Below, piece after piece: positions 21,277-30,505 of a stretch of 64,000 nt of DNA (its first letter is position 1; each line of letters begins with the position of its first letter). The notes beneath the pieces are model-generated. The model was not told the DNA's origin and did not search any database. It saw only the letters and a list, made by a program, of their open reading frames with translations. Made by a program: the position numbers and the translations under genes. Source of the DNA: Mycolicibacterium thermoresistibile (GTDB lineage: Bacteria; Actinomycetota; Actinomycetes; Mycobacteriales; Mycobacteriaceae); the NCBI RefSeq assembly GCF_900187065.1, contig NZ_LT906483.1, positions 2,108,001 through 2,172,000 of the forward strand, written 5' to 3'.

Positions 21277-21894
21277 GTGGCGCGCAAGCGGTTACGACCG
21301 GCAGGCCGACCGCGGATGCGGCCGGCCAGAACCGCTTCGTCGGACACCCGCGCCCGCATCCTCGAGGCGGCGCGCCGGATCATCGTCGAACGCGGCTATC
21401 CCGCGGCGACCTGTCAGGGCATCGCCCGCGCGGCCGGGGTGAGCCGCCCGACACTGCACTACTACTTCGCGTCCCGCGAGGAGATCTACGACTGCCTCGT
21501 CGAGCAGTCACGCAATCTGCTGGCCGAATGCGCCGAGCGGGCCATGCGGTACGACACGCTGGTGGAGCGGTTGACCGAGTTCGGGTTGCGGCTGCGCGAG
21601 GTGGACAGCCGGGACCGTTCCACGATCGCATTCCTGATCAGCGCCCGGCTCGAGGGCATGCGCAACCGGGAGCTCGGCGAGGACCCGGCGATGGCGCTGC
21701 GCGAGTTCTTCACCGAGCTGCTCGCGGACGCGGTGGCCGCCGGCGAGCTGCCCTCCGACATCGACATCGAGTCGGCCGTCGAGGTGATGTACACCGTACT
21801 GTGGGGCCTGGGGTTCTACACCGGTTTCGTGGAGCGCTCGACGGACATGCTGGTGCTCGCCGAACAGCTGGAGAACCTGTTCGCGAGCGCCTAG
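21277..21894 (+). CDS. TetR-family transcriptional regulator
   Basis: This ~205-residue repressor has an N-terminal helix-turn-helix: ILEAARRIIVERGYPAATCQGIARAAGVSR, then PTLHYYFASREEIY, the TetR recognition helix and linker. The rest is an all-helical ligand-binding domain ending VERSTDMLVLAEQLENLF. The basic N-terminal arm (RKRLRPAGRPRMRPAR) is longer than usual. GTG 21277 is chosen because TAGCGT (21265-21270) ends 6 nt before it, the spacing seen at other leaderless starts here; TTG 21271 is an alternative. It lies 66 bp after rarD and may control it. The ligand is unknown. Confidence 0.85.
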   Translation: MARKRLRPAGRPRMRPARTASSDTRARILEAARRIIVERGYPAATCQGIARAAGVSRPTLHYYFASREEIYDCLVEQSRNLLAECAERAMRYDTLVERLTEFGLRLREVDSRDRSTIAFLISARLEGMRNRELGEDPAMALREFFTELLADAVAAGELPSDIDIESAVEVMYTVLWGLGFYTGFVERSTDMLVLAEQLENLFASA

Positions 21895-21966
21895 CCGAGC
21901 ACCGCGCGGGACACGCAGCCCGACACGCCGAGGACTGTCGGACCCACCCCATAGACTGGCTGAGCT

Positions 21967-24900
21967 ATGAGCTCCTCCTTCGTGCACCTGCATAACCACA
22001 CCGAGTTCTCGATGCTGGACGGTGCCGCGAAGATCGGGCCACTGCTGGCCGAGGCGCAACGGCTGGAGATGTCCGCGATCGGCATGACCGACCACGGGAA
22101 CATGTTCGGCGCCAGCGAGTTCTACAACGCCGCCACCGACGCCGGGATCAAGCCGATCATCGGGGTGGAGGCCTATATCGCGCCCGGTTCCCGCTTCGAC
22201 ACCAAGCGGGTCCAGTGGGGCGATCCCAGCCAGAAGTCCGACGACGTGTCCGGCAGCGGCGCCTACACCCACATGACCATGGTCGCCGAGACCGCCGACG
22301 GCCTGCGCAACATGTTCAAGCTGTCGTCGCTGGCCTCGTTCGAGGGCCAGCTCGGCAAGTGGTCGCGGATGGACGCCGAGTTGATCGCCGAGCACGCCAC
22401 CGGCATCATCGCCACCACCGGCTGCCCGTCCGGGGAGGTGCAGACCCGGCTGCGGCTCGGCCACCACCGGGAGGCGCTGGAGGCCGCCGCGAAATGGCGG
22501 GACATCTTCGGCCCGGACAACTACTTCCTCGAGCTGATGGACCACGGCCTCGACATCGAGCGCCGGGTACGCGACGGTCTGCTGGAGATCGGCCGCAAGC
22601 TCAACATCCCGCCGCTGGCCACCAACGACTGCCACTACGTCACCCGGGACGCCGCGCAGAACCATGAGGCGTTGCTGTGCGTGCAGACCGGCAAGACCCT
22701 GTCGGACCCCAACCGGTTCAAATTCGACGGTGACGGCTACTACCTCAAGTCCGCCGCCGAGATGCGCGCGCTGTGGGACGACGAGGTCCCCGGGGCGTGC
22801 GACAACACCCTGCTGATCGCCGAGCGGGTGCAGTCCTACGCCGATGTGTGGACCCCGCGGGACCGGATGCCGGTCTTCCCGGTGCCCGAGGGGCACACCC
22901 AGGAGTCCTGGCTGCGGCACGAGGTGCGGGCCGGGCTGCAGCGACGGTTCCCGGACGGCGTCCCGCAGGAGTACCTGGACCGCGCCGAGTACGAGATCGA
23001 GGTCATCTGCGCCAAGGGCTACCCGTCCTACTTCCTGATCGTCGCCGACCTGGTGAACTACGCGCGGTCGGTGGACATCCGGGTGGGCCCGGGCCGCGGT
23101 TCGGCGGCCGGGTCGCTGGTGGCCTACGCGCTGCGGATCACCGACATCGACCCGATCGAGCACGGACTGCTGTTCGAGCGTTTCCTCAACCCCGAACGCG
23201 CGTCGATGCCCGACATCGACATCGACTTCGACGACCGGCGGCGCGGCGAGATGGTGCGCTACGCCGCCGAGAAGTGGGGGCATGAGCGGGTCGCGCAGGT
23301 CATCACCTTCGGCACGATCAAGACCAAGGCCGCGCTCAAGGACGCCGCCCGGGTGCACTACGGCCAACCCGGGTTCGCGATCGCCGACCGCATCACCAAG
23401 GCGCTGCCGCCGCCGATCATGGCCAAGGACATCCCGCTGTCCGGGATCACCGATCCGAACCATGAGCGGTACAAGGAGGCCGCCGAGGTCCGCGGTCTGA
23501 TCGAGAGCGACCCGGATGTGCGCCGCATCTACGAGACCGCGCTCGGGCTGGAGGGTCTGGTCCGCAACGCGGGTGTGCACGCGTGCGCGGTGATCATGAG
23601 CTCCGAACCACTGATCGACGCGATCCCGCTGTGGAAGCGGCCGCAGGACGGCGCCATCATCACCGGCTGGGACTACCCGGCGTGTGAGGCGATCGGCCTG
23701 CTGAAGATGGACTTCCTCGGGCTGCGGAACCTGACGATCATCGGCGACGCGCTGGAGAACATCAAGGCCAACCGGGGCATCGACCTGGATCTGGACACCA
23801 TCCCGATGGACGATCCGGCCACCTACGAGCTGCTCGGCCGGGGCGACACCCTCGGGGTGTTCCAGCTCGACGGCGGGCCGATGCGCGACCTGCTGCGCCG
23901 CATGCAGCCGACCAGTTTCGACGACATCGTCGCGGTGCTGGCGCTGTACCGGCCCGGTCCGATGGGCATGAACGCCCACAACGACTACGCCGACCGCAAG
24001 AACGGCCGGCAGCCGATCACCCCGATCCACCCCGAGCTCGCCGAGCCGCTGGAGGAGATCCTGGCCGAGACCTACGGCCTGATCGTCTACCAGGAACAGA
24101 TCATGCGTATCGCGCAGAAGGTCGCCGGGTACTCGCTGGCCCGAGCCGACATTCTGCGCAAGGCGATGGGCAAGAAGAAGCGTGAAGTGCTCGACAAGGA
24201 GTACGAGGGCTTCTCCGAGGGCATGAAGGCCAACGGGTTCTCCGCCTCGGCGATCAAGGCGTTGTGGGACACCGTGTTGCCGTTCGCCGACTACGCGTTC
24301 AACAAGTCCCACGCCGCCGGATACGGGTTGGTGTCCTACTGGACGGCGTATCTGAAGGCCAACTACCCGGCCGAGTACATGGCCGGGCTGCTGACGTCGG
24401 TCCGCGACGACAAGGACAAGGCCGCCGTCTACCTGGCGGACTGCCGCCGGCTCGGAATCACCGTGCTGCCGCCGGACGTCAACGAGTCCGCGGTGAACTT
24501 CACCTCGGTCGGCAAGGACATCCGGTACGGTCTGGGCGCGGTGCGCAACGTGGGCGCCAACGTGGTGTCGTCGCTGATCGCCACCCGGACCGAGAAGGGC
24601 AAGTTCACCGACTTCTCCGACTACCTCAACAAGATCGACATCTCGGTCTGCAACAAGAAGGTCACCGAATCCCTCATCAAGGCAGGCGCTTTCGACTCTC
24701 TCGGGCACCCCCGCAAGGGGTTGTTCCTGGTGCACGGCGACGCCGTCGAATCGGTGCTCGGCACCAAGAAGGCCGAGGCGATGGGTCAGTTCGATCTGTT
24801 CGGTGGTGACGGATCGTCTGAGGACTCGCTCGATTCGGTCTTCACGATCAAGGTGCCCGACGAGGAGTGGGACGACAAGCACAAGCTGGCGCTGGAACGG

Positions 24901-25503
24901 GAGATGCTGGGCCTGTACGTGTCCGGTCATCCGCTCGAGGGGGTGGCGCACCTGCTGGCCAACCAGGTCGACACCCAGATTCCGGCGATCCTCGACGGCG
25001 AGGTGCCCAACGACGCCCAGGTCACCGTCGGTGGCATCCTCAACTCGGTGAACCGCCGCGTCAACAAAAACGGGTTACCTTGGGCCTCAGCTCAATTGGA
25101 GGACCTCACCGGCGGCATCGAGGTGCTGTTCTTCCCGCAGACCTACTCGCTGTACGGGGCGGAGATCGCCGACGACGCGGTCGTGCTGATCAAGGCGAAG
25201 GTCGCCGCCCGCGACGACCGGATCGCGCTGATCGCCCATGAACTCATCGTGCCGGACTTCAGCAACGCCTCGGCGGACCGGCCGATCGCGGTCAGCCTGC
25301 CGACCCGCCAGTGCACCCTGGACAAGGTCACCGCGCTCAAACAGGTGCTGACCAACCACCCGGGCACCGCGCAGGTGCATCTGCGCCTGATCAACGGGGA
25401 CCGGATCACCACGCTGGAACTGGACCCGTCGCTGCGGGTGACACCGTCGCTGGAATTGATGGGCGACCTCAAGGCCCTGCTCGGCCCGGGCTGTCTGGGT
25501 TAG
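21967..25503 (+). CDS. dnaE1: DNA polymerase III alpha subunit, replicative
   Basis: This 1178-residue enzyme is the essential replicative polymerase. The N-terminal PHP domain begins [16 protein letters not shown]; in mycobacteria this domain gives the 3'-5' proofreading exonuclease, and its metal-binding His residues are present. The polymerase core has [16 protein letters not shown] and the catalytic [12 protein letters not shown] (about 415-425). Near the C-terminus come a helix-hairpin-helix region and an OB fold ([18 protein letters not shown]). Length matches DnaE1 (about 1180) rather than DnaE2. ATG 21967 is preceded by TAGACT (21952-21957), giving a very short leader. Confidence 0.97.
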   Translation: MSSSFVHLHNHTEFSMLDGAAKIGPLLAEAQRLEMSAIGMTDHGNMFGASEFYNAATDAGIKPIIGVEAYIAPGSRFDTKRVQWGDPSQKSDDVSGSGAYTHMTMVAETADGLRNMFKLSSLASFEGQLGKWSRMDAELIAEHATGIIATTGCPSGEVQTRLRLGHHREALEAAAKWRDIFGPDNYFLELMDHGLDIERRVRDGLLEIGRKLNIPPLATNDCHYVTRDAAQNHEALLCVQTGKTLSDPNRFKFDGDGYYLKSAAEMRALWDDEVPGACDNTLLIAERVQSYADVWTPRDRMPVFPVPEGHTQESWLRHEVRAGLQRRFPDGVPQEYLDRAEYEIEVICAKGYPSYFLIVADLVNYARSVDIRVGPGRGSAAGSLVAYALRITDIDPIEHGLLFERFLNPERASMPDIDIDFDDRRRGEMVRYAAEKWGHERVAQVITFGTIKTKAALKDAARVHYGQPGFAIADRITKALPPPIMAKDIPLSGITDPNHERYKEAAEVRGLIESDPDVRRIYETALGLEGLVRNAGVHACAVIMSSEPLIDAIPLWKRPQDGAIITGWDYPACEAIGLLKMDFLGLRNLTIIGDALENIKANRGIDLDLDTIPMDDPATYELLGRGDTLGVFQLDGGPMRDLLRRMQPTSFDDIVAVLALYRPGPMGMNAHNDYADRKNGRQPITPIHPELAEPLEEILAETYGLIVYQEQIMRIAQKVAGYSLARADILRKAMGKKKREVLDKEYEGFSEGMKANGFSASAIKALWDTVLPFADYAFNKSHAAGYGLVSYWTAYLKANYPAEYMAGLLTSVRDDKDKAAVYLADCRRLGITVLPPDVNESAVNFTSVGKDIRYGLGAVRNVGANVVSSLIATRTEKGKFTDFSDYLNKIDISVCNKKVTESLIKAGAFDSLGHPRKGLFLVHGDAVESVLGTKKAEAMGQFDLFGGDGSSEDSLDSVFTIKVPDEEWDDKHKLALEREMLGLYVSGHPLEGVAHLLANQVDTQIPAILDGEVPNDAQVTVGGILNSVNRRVNKNGLPWASAQLEDLTGGIEVLFFPQTYSLYGAEIADDAVVLIKAKVAARDDRIALIAHELIVPDFSNASADRPIAVSLPTRQCTLDKVTALKQVLTNHPGTAQVHLRLINGDRITTLELDPSLRVTPSLELMGDLKALLGPGCLG

Positions 25504-25697
25504 CTGCGGCGCGGCCGGCGCAGGCCGTACATCAGCCAGACCACCGTCGCGGTGGCGGCGCCCAGCAGCACGGCCGGTCCGGCATCGAGGGTGACCAGCC
25601 CGACCACGAGAAACACCAGCAGACCCAGGGCGAGCGCGACGAGCTTGTAGCGCGGCCACGGCACGCCCGCGATCAGCACCGTATCCATGCTCGTCAT
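25500..25697 (-). CDS. Small two-helix membrane protein, unknown function
   Basis: This 65-residue protein has two hydrophobic segments ([20 protein letters not shown] and [18 protein letters not shown]) and a basic RRPRR C-terminus. It resembles small conserved mycobacterial membrane proteins, but I know no function. Its stop overlaps the dnaE1 stop by 4 bp on the other strand. ATG 25697 lies 6 nt after a consensus-like TATAGT box (25709-25704), supporting a real leaderless gene. A 16-bp palindrome lies just upstream of that box. Confidence 0.65.
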   Translation of the reverse strand: MTSMDTVLIAGVPWPRYKLVALALGLLVFLVVGLVTLDAGPAVLLGAATATVVWLMYGLRRPRRS

Positions 25698-25715
25698 GGG
25701 TCCACTATATCGTGT

Positions 25716-25731
25716 TTTCGGGTGCCCGAAA
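25716..25731. promoter_or_regulatory. Perfect inverted repeat upstream of the 65-residue membrane protein gene
   Basis: TTTCGGG (25716-25722), TG, then CCCGAAA (25725-25731) forms a 7-bp perfect inverted repeat. It lies 6 bp upstream of the TATAGT box of the minus-strand gene, about positions -20 to -35, where an operator would sit. It could also fold as a hairpin, but a 2-nt loop is poor and no T-tract follows, so an operator is the better reading. Confidence 0.35.
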
Positions 25732-25845
25732 CCTCAGATGTGGGTGTACCCCGTCTCACGTTCAGGCTCGCGGGGCTCACACCCGGGCGGCGGTCGACGT
25801 GAGCCACGTTTAGCGTCCCGCTAACGCGACTCGGCATGTTCGGTA

Positions 25846-26505
25846 ATGTCAGCCGACCACGGTGGGGCTGTGACTGCCGGGAATTCAGCCCTGGGGAATG
25901 TGGCCACCGGACGTGGCGGTGCCGACTGCGTCCGCACCGCGTGCTCGTACTGCGGTGTCGGCTGCGGCATCGAGGTCCGCACCACGCCCGGACCGGCCGG
26001 TCCGGTCATCGCCGGCGTCGCCGGTGACCCGCTGCACCCCACCAACCGCGGCCGACTGTGCACCAAGGGCGCCACCCACGCCGAACTGATGGGCAGCACC
26101 AAGGGCCGGGCGCTCACCGCGCTGATCCGGCCGCGCCGCGGCGAACCGCCGGTCCCCGCCCCGGTCGACGATGCCGTCGCCGCGGCCGGTCAGCGGCTCC
26201 GGGCCATCCTGGACACCCACGGTCCGGACGCGATCGCGCTCTATGTGTCCGGGCAGTTGTCCCTGGAAGCCCAGTATCTGGCCACCAAGCTGGCCAAGGG
26301 CTTCATCCGCACCGCGCATCTGGAAGCCAACTCGCGGCTGTGCATGGCCAGCGCGGCCTCCGGCTACAAACAGTCCCTCGGGGCCGACGGCCCGCCCGGC
26401 TCGTATGACGACATCGACCGTGCCGACCTGTTCTTCGTCATCGGCGCCAATATGGCACCCTGGCCGCGGTCGGCAACATCGACCCGTTCGGTCGCGCCGC
26501 GGTGA
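25846..26505 (+). pseudogene. Truncated assimilatory nitrate reductase (molybdopterin enzyme), 5' fragment
   Basis: The frame codes for the N-terminal ~200 residues of a narB/nasA-type assimilatory nitrate reductase. It has the [4Fe-4S] cysteine set CSYCGVGCGIEV followed by GRLCTKG, and conserved LYVSGQLSLEAQYLATKLAKG and LEANSRLCMASA. Similarity stops at FFVIGANMA near 26455, where family members continue with a His-containing segment and about 500 more residues. Instead the sequence switches to nirD in another frame, and 16 unrelated codons lead to TGA 26505. The molybdopterin domains are missing, so it cannot reduce nitrate. ATG 25846 or GTG 25870 could be the original start. Confidence 0.82.
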
Positions 26506-26675
26506 TGTCCCGCGGCATCGTCGGCGACCGCCGCGGCGAGCCGACGGTGGCCTCGCCGCTGGGAAAGCAGGTGTTCTCCCTGCTCGACGGTCGGTGCCTC
26601 GACGACGAGGCACACCGGCTGCCGGTGTACGACGTCAGGGTGGTCGATGGAATCGTCCAGATCGCGAGCCGCTGA
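26454..26675 (+). pseudogene. nirD remnant (nitrite reductase small subunit, 3' fragment)
   Basis: In a different frame from the nitrate reductase fragment, codons from 26454 read GTLAAVGNIDPFGRAAVMSRG, then IVGDRRG, SPLGKQVFSLLDGRCLDD and VYDVRVVDG, ending at TGA 26673-26675. This is the C-terminal ~74 residues of NirD, the Rieske-like small subunit of NADH nitrite reductase. The N-terminal part of nirD and all of nirB are absent. The next gene starts inside this fragment (ATG 26647), an overlap that looks inherited from an intact nirD arrangement. The join point is within about 10 bp of 26450-26456. Confidence 0.8.
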
Positions 26676-27792
26676 CCCGTTGGCCGGCTTCACCGTCGGG
26701 GTGACCGCCGCGCGCCGGGCCGAGGAGCTCATCACACTGCTGGAGCGCCGCGGCGCGAACGTGGTGCACGCCCCGGCGATCCGGATCGTGCCACTGGTCG
26801 ACGACGACGAACTGCGCCGGGTCACCGCCGGGCTCATCGAGGCGCCGCCCGACCTGGTGCTGGTCACCACCGGCATCGGGTTCCGCGGATGGGTGGAGGC
26901 CGCGCACGGCTGGGATGTCAGCGACGAGCTGACCGCCGCGCTGGCGTCCACCCGAATCCTGGCCCGCGGACCGAAAGCCCGTGGCGCGGTCCGTCAGGCC
27001 GGCCTGTGCGAGGAGTGGAGCCCGGGGTCGGAGTCCTCCGCCGAGGTGCTGCAGCGGCTGCTCGCCGACGGTGTGGACGGGCTGCGCATCGCGGTACAGC
27101 TGCACGGCGCGGCCAGTGAATGGGAGCCCGGCACCGACATCTGCGAGGCGCTCGCGCGGGCCGGCGCCCAGGTGATCAAGGTGCCGGTGTATCGCTGGCA
27201 GCCGGCGCAGGACTGCCGTCGGGGCGAGCAGCTGATCACCGCGATCCTCGACGCCGACCTCGATGCGGTGAGCTTCACCAGCGCCCCCGCCGTCGCCGCG
27301 GTGCTGCAACGCGCCAAGACCCTCGGCGTGCTCGACGATCTGATCGCAGCGCTGCGCACCGAGGTGGCGGTGTTCTGCGTGGGTCCGGTCACCGCGACTC
27401 CGCTGCGGAGAATCGGTGTCGACGCCCGCCACCCGCAGCGCTACCGGCTGGGTGCGCTGGCGCGCCTGATCACCGACGAATTGCCCGGCCTGGCAAGGCA
27501 GTACCGCGCGGGTGGGCACCACTTGAGCGTGCGCAACGGCAGCGTGGAGGTGGACGGCGAACTGAAGGTGCTGCCCCCGGCGGCGATGGCGCTGCTGCGC
27601 CGGCTGCTGGCCACACCGGGCATGGTGGTGTCCCGGGAGGAGCTGCTGGCCGAACTGCCCGGCGGCGGCGACGAAACCCACGCGGTGGAGACCGCGATGG
27701 CCCGGCTGCGCTCGGCGCTGTCCGCCCCGCAGGTGGTGCAGACCGTGGTGAAGCGCGGTTACCGGCTGGCCGTGGATCCCGCGGCCACGTGA
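26647..27792 (+). CDS. Uroporphyrinogen-III synthase-like protein with C-terminal winged-helix DNA-binding domain
   Basis: This 381-residue two-domain protein has a HemD-like fold at about 15-270 (AGFTVGVTAARRAEELITLLERRGA, CVGPVTATPLRRIG). At about 290-380 there is an OmpR-type winged helix (LLRRLLATPGMVVSREELLAEL, then HAVETAMARLRSALSAPQVVQTVVKRGYRL). It matches the Rv0260c type found with nirBD genes. Such proteins are thought to regulate nitrate or nitrite assimilation or to feed siroheme supply for NirB; which applies is unproven. The gene is intact although nirB and most of nirD have been lost, so it may have another role or be on its way out. It overlaps the nirD fragment by 29 bp and the next gene by 4 bp. 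Confidence 0.85.
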   Translation: MESSRSRAADPLAGFTVGVTAARRAEELITLLERRGANVVHAPAIRIVPLVDDDELRRVTAGLIEAPPDLVLVTTGIGFRGWVEAAHGWDVSDELTAALASTRILARGPKARGAVRQAGLCEEWSPGSESSAEVLQRLLADGVDGLRIAVQLHGAASEWEPGTDICEALARAGAQVIKVPVYRWQPAQDCRRGEQLITAILDADLDAVSFTSAPAVAAVLQRAKTLGVLDDLIAALRTEVAVFCVGPVTATPLRRIGVDARHPQRYRLGALARLITDELPGLARQYRAGGHHLSVRNGSVEVDGELKVLPPAAMALLRRLLATPGMVVSREELLAELPGGGDETHAVETAMARLRSALSAPQVVQTVVKRGYRLAVDPAAT

Positions 27793-28567
27793 CACCGCAC
27801 CGGATCCTGGTCGCCCACGGCACCCGTGATCGGCACGGTCAGGCGACCGTCACCGAGATCGCCCTGGCCCTGGCCGCGCGGGTGGGCGCGGTGCGCACCG
27901 CCTACGTCGACGTGCTGGCCCCGGGCCGGGGGAGGTGCTCGCCGACACGAAGGGCCCCGCGGTGGTGGTCCCCGCTTTCCTGGCACCGGGCTACCACGTC
28001 AACACCGACCTGCCGGCGCGGATCGCCGAGAGCGGCCACCGGCGCGTCACCGTCACCCGGGCGCTGGGGCCCGACCCGGTGCTGGCCGCGATCATGCGCA
28101 CCCGGCTGCTCGAGGCGGGCTGGTCACCCGGCGACGCGGTGGTGATGGCGGCCGCCGGGTCCTCGGACCCGGTGGCGCGCCGCGGCCTGATGCGGGCCGC
28201 GAACCTGCTGGCCGACATGGTGGGGGAGGTGCACCTGGGGTTCATCGCGCAGGCCGGAGCGGCCACCGGGGTGCCGGCGGTGGCCGATCTGGTCGGCCGG
28301 CTGTGCCGGTCAGGGGGGCGGGTGTTCGTCGCGTCCTACCTGCTGGCGCCCGGGGTGTTCCACGCCCGGCTGCGCGGTTGCGGTGCCCACGGGGTGGCCG
28401 AACCGCTCGGCACCCACCCGGACCTGGTGGCACTGCTGGCCCGGCGGTTCACCCAGGCCGGCCCACCCGGGTGCGGGACGACCCCTTCGGCTTCGTCTTC
28501 TTCGCCGTCCCGTTTGCCGGCCCGTTCGCCGGCCCATTCGTCAGCGCAGCCCTCTTCGGGCCCGTAG
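27789..28567 (+). pseudogene. Sirohydrochlorin chelatase-like (CbiX family) gene with an apparent frameshift
   Basis: From GTG 27789 the frame reads TPHRILVAHGTRDRHG and continues to VDVLAPG, the first CbiX-like half with its metal-binding His. Near 27921-27932 the coding frame shifts: VLADTKGPAVVVPAFLAPGYHVNTDLPARI and the second half continue in another frame to 28567. One missing base in the GC-rich stretch around 27919-27932 would restore a single protein of about 258 residues. Without correction the first frame runs to 28145 with no similarity. The gene is the Rv0259c type, which would insert iron or another metal into sirohydrochlorin, fitting nitrite reductase support. Either a real mutation or a homopolymer read error is possible. 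The C-terminal 35 residues are Ser/Pro-rich and poorly conserved. Confidence 0.72.
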
Positions 28568-28672
28568 TCTCGAGGGCGGCGGCGGTCGTCGCGCGCCCCG
28601 TGAGCTGTCCGGGGCAGGCTCCGGTGCAACCGACCGGGCAAAAGTGACCACCGATCAGGAGGGATCACCATC

Positions 28673-29110
28673 ATGGCACTCACCGGGGAGTACGAACCCG
28701 GCACATCGGACTGGTCCCGGGAGCAGGCCGAGAAGATCATCGCGTCGGGCGGCACCGAGGGCACCGAACTGGGCGGCCGGCCGGTGATCCTGCTGACCAC
28801 CGTCGGCGCCAAGTCCGGGAAACTCCGCAAGACACCCCTGATGCGGGTCGAGCACGAGGGTGAGTACGCCGTCGTCGCCTCGCTCGGCGGCGCCCCCCGA
28901 CACCCCGCCTGGTACTTCAACATCACCAAGAATCCCCGCGTCGAGTTGCAGGACGGGACGGTCGTCAAGGAGTACGACGCCCGGGAGGTGACCGGCGCGG
29001 AAAAAGCCGTGTGGTGGGAGCGGGCCGTCGCCGCGTATCCCGGCTACGCCGAGTACCAGCAGAAGACCGACCGGCAGATCCCCGTGTTCGTGCTCACCCC
29101 GGTTAGCTGA
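28673..29110 (+). CDS. Ddn-like nitroreductase family deazaflavin (F420)-dependent protein
   Basis: This 145-residue split-barrel protein is of the Ddn family, members of which use F420H2 to reduce quinones or nitro compounds. Diagnostic segments are [59 protein letters not shown] and [26 protein letters not shown]. It lies directly before ilvA, matching the Rv1558-Rv1559 pair. GGAGGG at about 28659 is the ribosome site for ATG 28673. The substrate is unknown. Confidence 0.9.
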   Translation: MALTGEYEPGTSDWSREQAEKIIASGGTEGTELGGRPVILLTTVGAKSGKLRKTPLMRVEHEGEYAVVASLGGAPRHPAWYFNITKNPRVELQDGTVVKEYDAREVTGAEKAVWWERAVAAYPGYAEYQQKTDRQIPVFVLTPVS

Positions 29111-29139
29111 AACACGCAGGTTGGTGGCACCATTGTGCG

Positions 29140-30453
29140 GTGACCGCCGATCTGACTCACAGCTTGCGCAGGAGCGACCAGTCGCCGCTGAGCGCTGCAG
29201 ACATCGACGAGGCTGCCGCGCGTCTGGCCGGCGTGGTCACCCGCACACCGCTGCAGTTCTGCGACCGCCTGTCCGAGGCCACCGGCGCGAACATCTACCT
29301 CAAGCGTGAGGATCTGCAGGCGGTGCGGTCCTACAAACTGCGCGGCGCCTACAACCTGCTCAGCCAGCTCACCGAGGAGGAGAAGGCCGCCGGGGTGGTG
29401 TGCTCGTCGGCGGGCAACCACGCCCAGGGCTTCGCGCTGGCCTGCCGGATGATGGGCATCCACGGCCGCATCTACATCCCGGCCAAGACCCCGAAGCAGA
29501 AGCGGCAGCGGATCCGCTACCACGGCCGGGAGTTCATCGAGCTGATCGCGGTGGGGCGCACCTACGACCTGGCCGCGGCGGCCGCGCTGGCCGATGTGGA
29601 ACGCACCGGCGCCACCCTGGTGCATCCCTATGACGACCCGCGCACCATCGCCGGTCAGGGCACCATCGCCACCGAGATCCTCGAACAGCTCGACGCCGAG
29701 GACGGTCCGGGCGGGGGCGGCGAACCCGATCTGGTGATCGTTCCGGTAGGGGGCGGCGGCTGCATCGCCGGCATCACGACCTACCTGGCCGAACGCACCC
29801 GCAACACCGCGGTGCTGGGGGTGGAACCGGCCGGTGCGGCATCGATGATGGCCGCCCTGGCCGCCGGCGAACCGGTCACCCTCGACCACGTCGACCAGTT
29901 CGTCGACGGCGCGGCGGTCAACCGGGCCGGCACCTACACCCACGCCGCCCTGGCCGCCGCCGGTGACATGGTGTCGATCACCACCGTCGACGAGGGCGCG
30001 GTGTGCACCGCGATGCTCGACCTGTACCAGAACGAGGGCATCATCGCCGAACCGGCCGGTGCGCTCGCGGTGACCGGGCTGTCGGAGGCCGAGATCGAAC
30101 CCGGCTCGACAGTGGTCTGCCTGATCTCCGGCGGCAACAACGACGTGTCGCGGTACAACGAGGTGCTGGAACGGTCCCTGGTGCACCTCGGCCTCAAGCA
30201 CTACTTCCTGGTCGACTTCCCGCAGGAGCCCGGATCGCTGCGACGCTTCCTCGACGAGGTGCTCGGTGAGGGGGACGACATCACGCTGTTCGAGTACGTC
30301 AAGCGCAACAACCGGGAGACGGGGGAGGCGCTGGTGGGTATCGAGCTGAGCTCGGCCGCCGATCTCGACGGCCTGCTGGCCCGGATGGAGGCCTCCGACA
30401 TCCACGTCGAGCGGCTGGAGCCCGGCTCACCGGCGTACCGGTACCTGACCTGA
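29140..30453 (+). CDS. ilvA: Threonine dehydratase (threonine ammonia-lyase)
   Basis: This 437-residue PLP enzyme makes 2-oxobutanoate from threonine, the first step toward isoleucine. The PLP lysine is Lys66 in VRSYKLRGAYN. The phosphate-binding loop is VPVGGGGCIAG, and SSAGNHAQG is present. The C-terminal ~90 residues (HYFLVDFPQEPGSLRRFLDEVLG) form an ACT-like regulatory domain, implying isoleucine feedback. GTG 29140 is the start, 29 bp after the Ddn-like gene. An IleS gene at the window's start and this gene share a pathway product but are not linked. Confidence 0.95.
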   Translation: MTADLTHSLRRSDQSPLSAADIDEAAARLAGVVTRTPLQFCDRLSEATGANIYLKREDLQAVRSYKLRGAYNLLSQLTEEEKAAGVVCSSAGNHAQGFALACRMMGIHGRIYIPAKTPKQKRQRIRYHGREFIELIAVGRTYDLAAAAALADVERTGATLVHPYDDPRTIAGQGTIATEILEQLDAEDGPGGGGEPDLVIVPVGGGGCIAGITTYLAERTRNTAVLGVEPAGAASMMAALAAGEPVTLDHVDQFVDGAAVNRAGTYTHAALAAAGDMVSITTVDEGAVCTAMLDLYQNEGIIAEPAGALAVTGLSEAEIEPGSTVVCLISGGNNDVSRYNEVLERSLVHLGLKHYFLVDFPQEPGSLRRFLDEVLGEGDDITLFEYVKRNNRETGEALVGIELSSAADLDGLLARMEASDIHVERLEPGSPAYRYLT

Positions 30454-30505
30454 CGGCTGCCCGCGTCCCGTTCGGCCCTGCTGTCGGCCGCCCGGCGTGC
30501 ATCGG

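Noticed and set aside
21508..24951. 1147-codon open frame antisense to dnaE1
   Set aside because: High GC at third positions keeps the antisense frame open; the product has no recognisable domain and the plus strand is clearly dnaE1.
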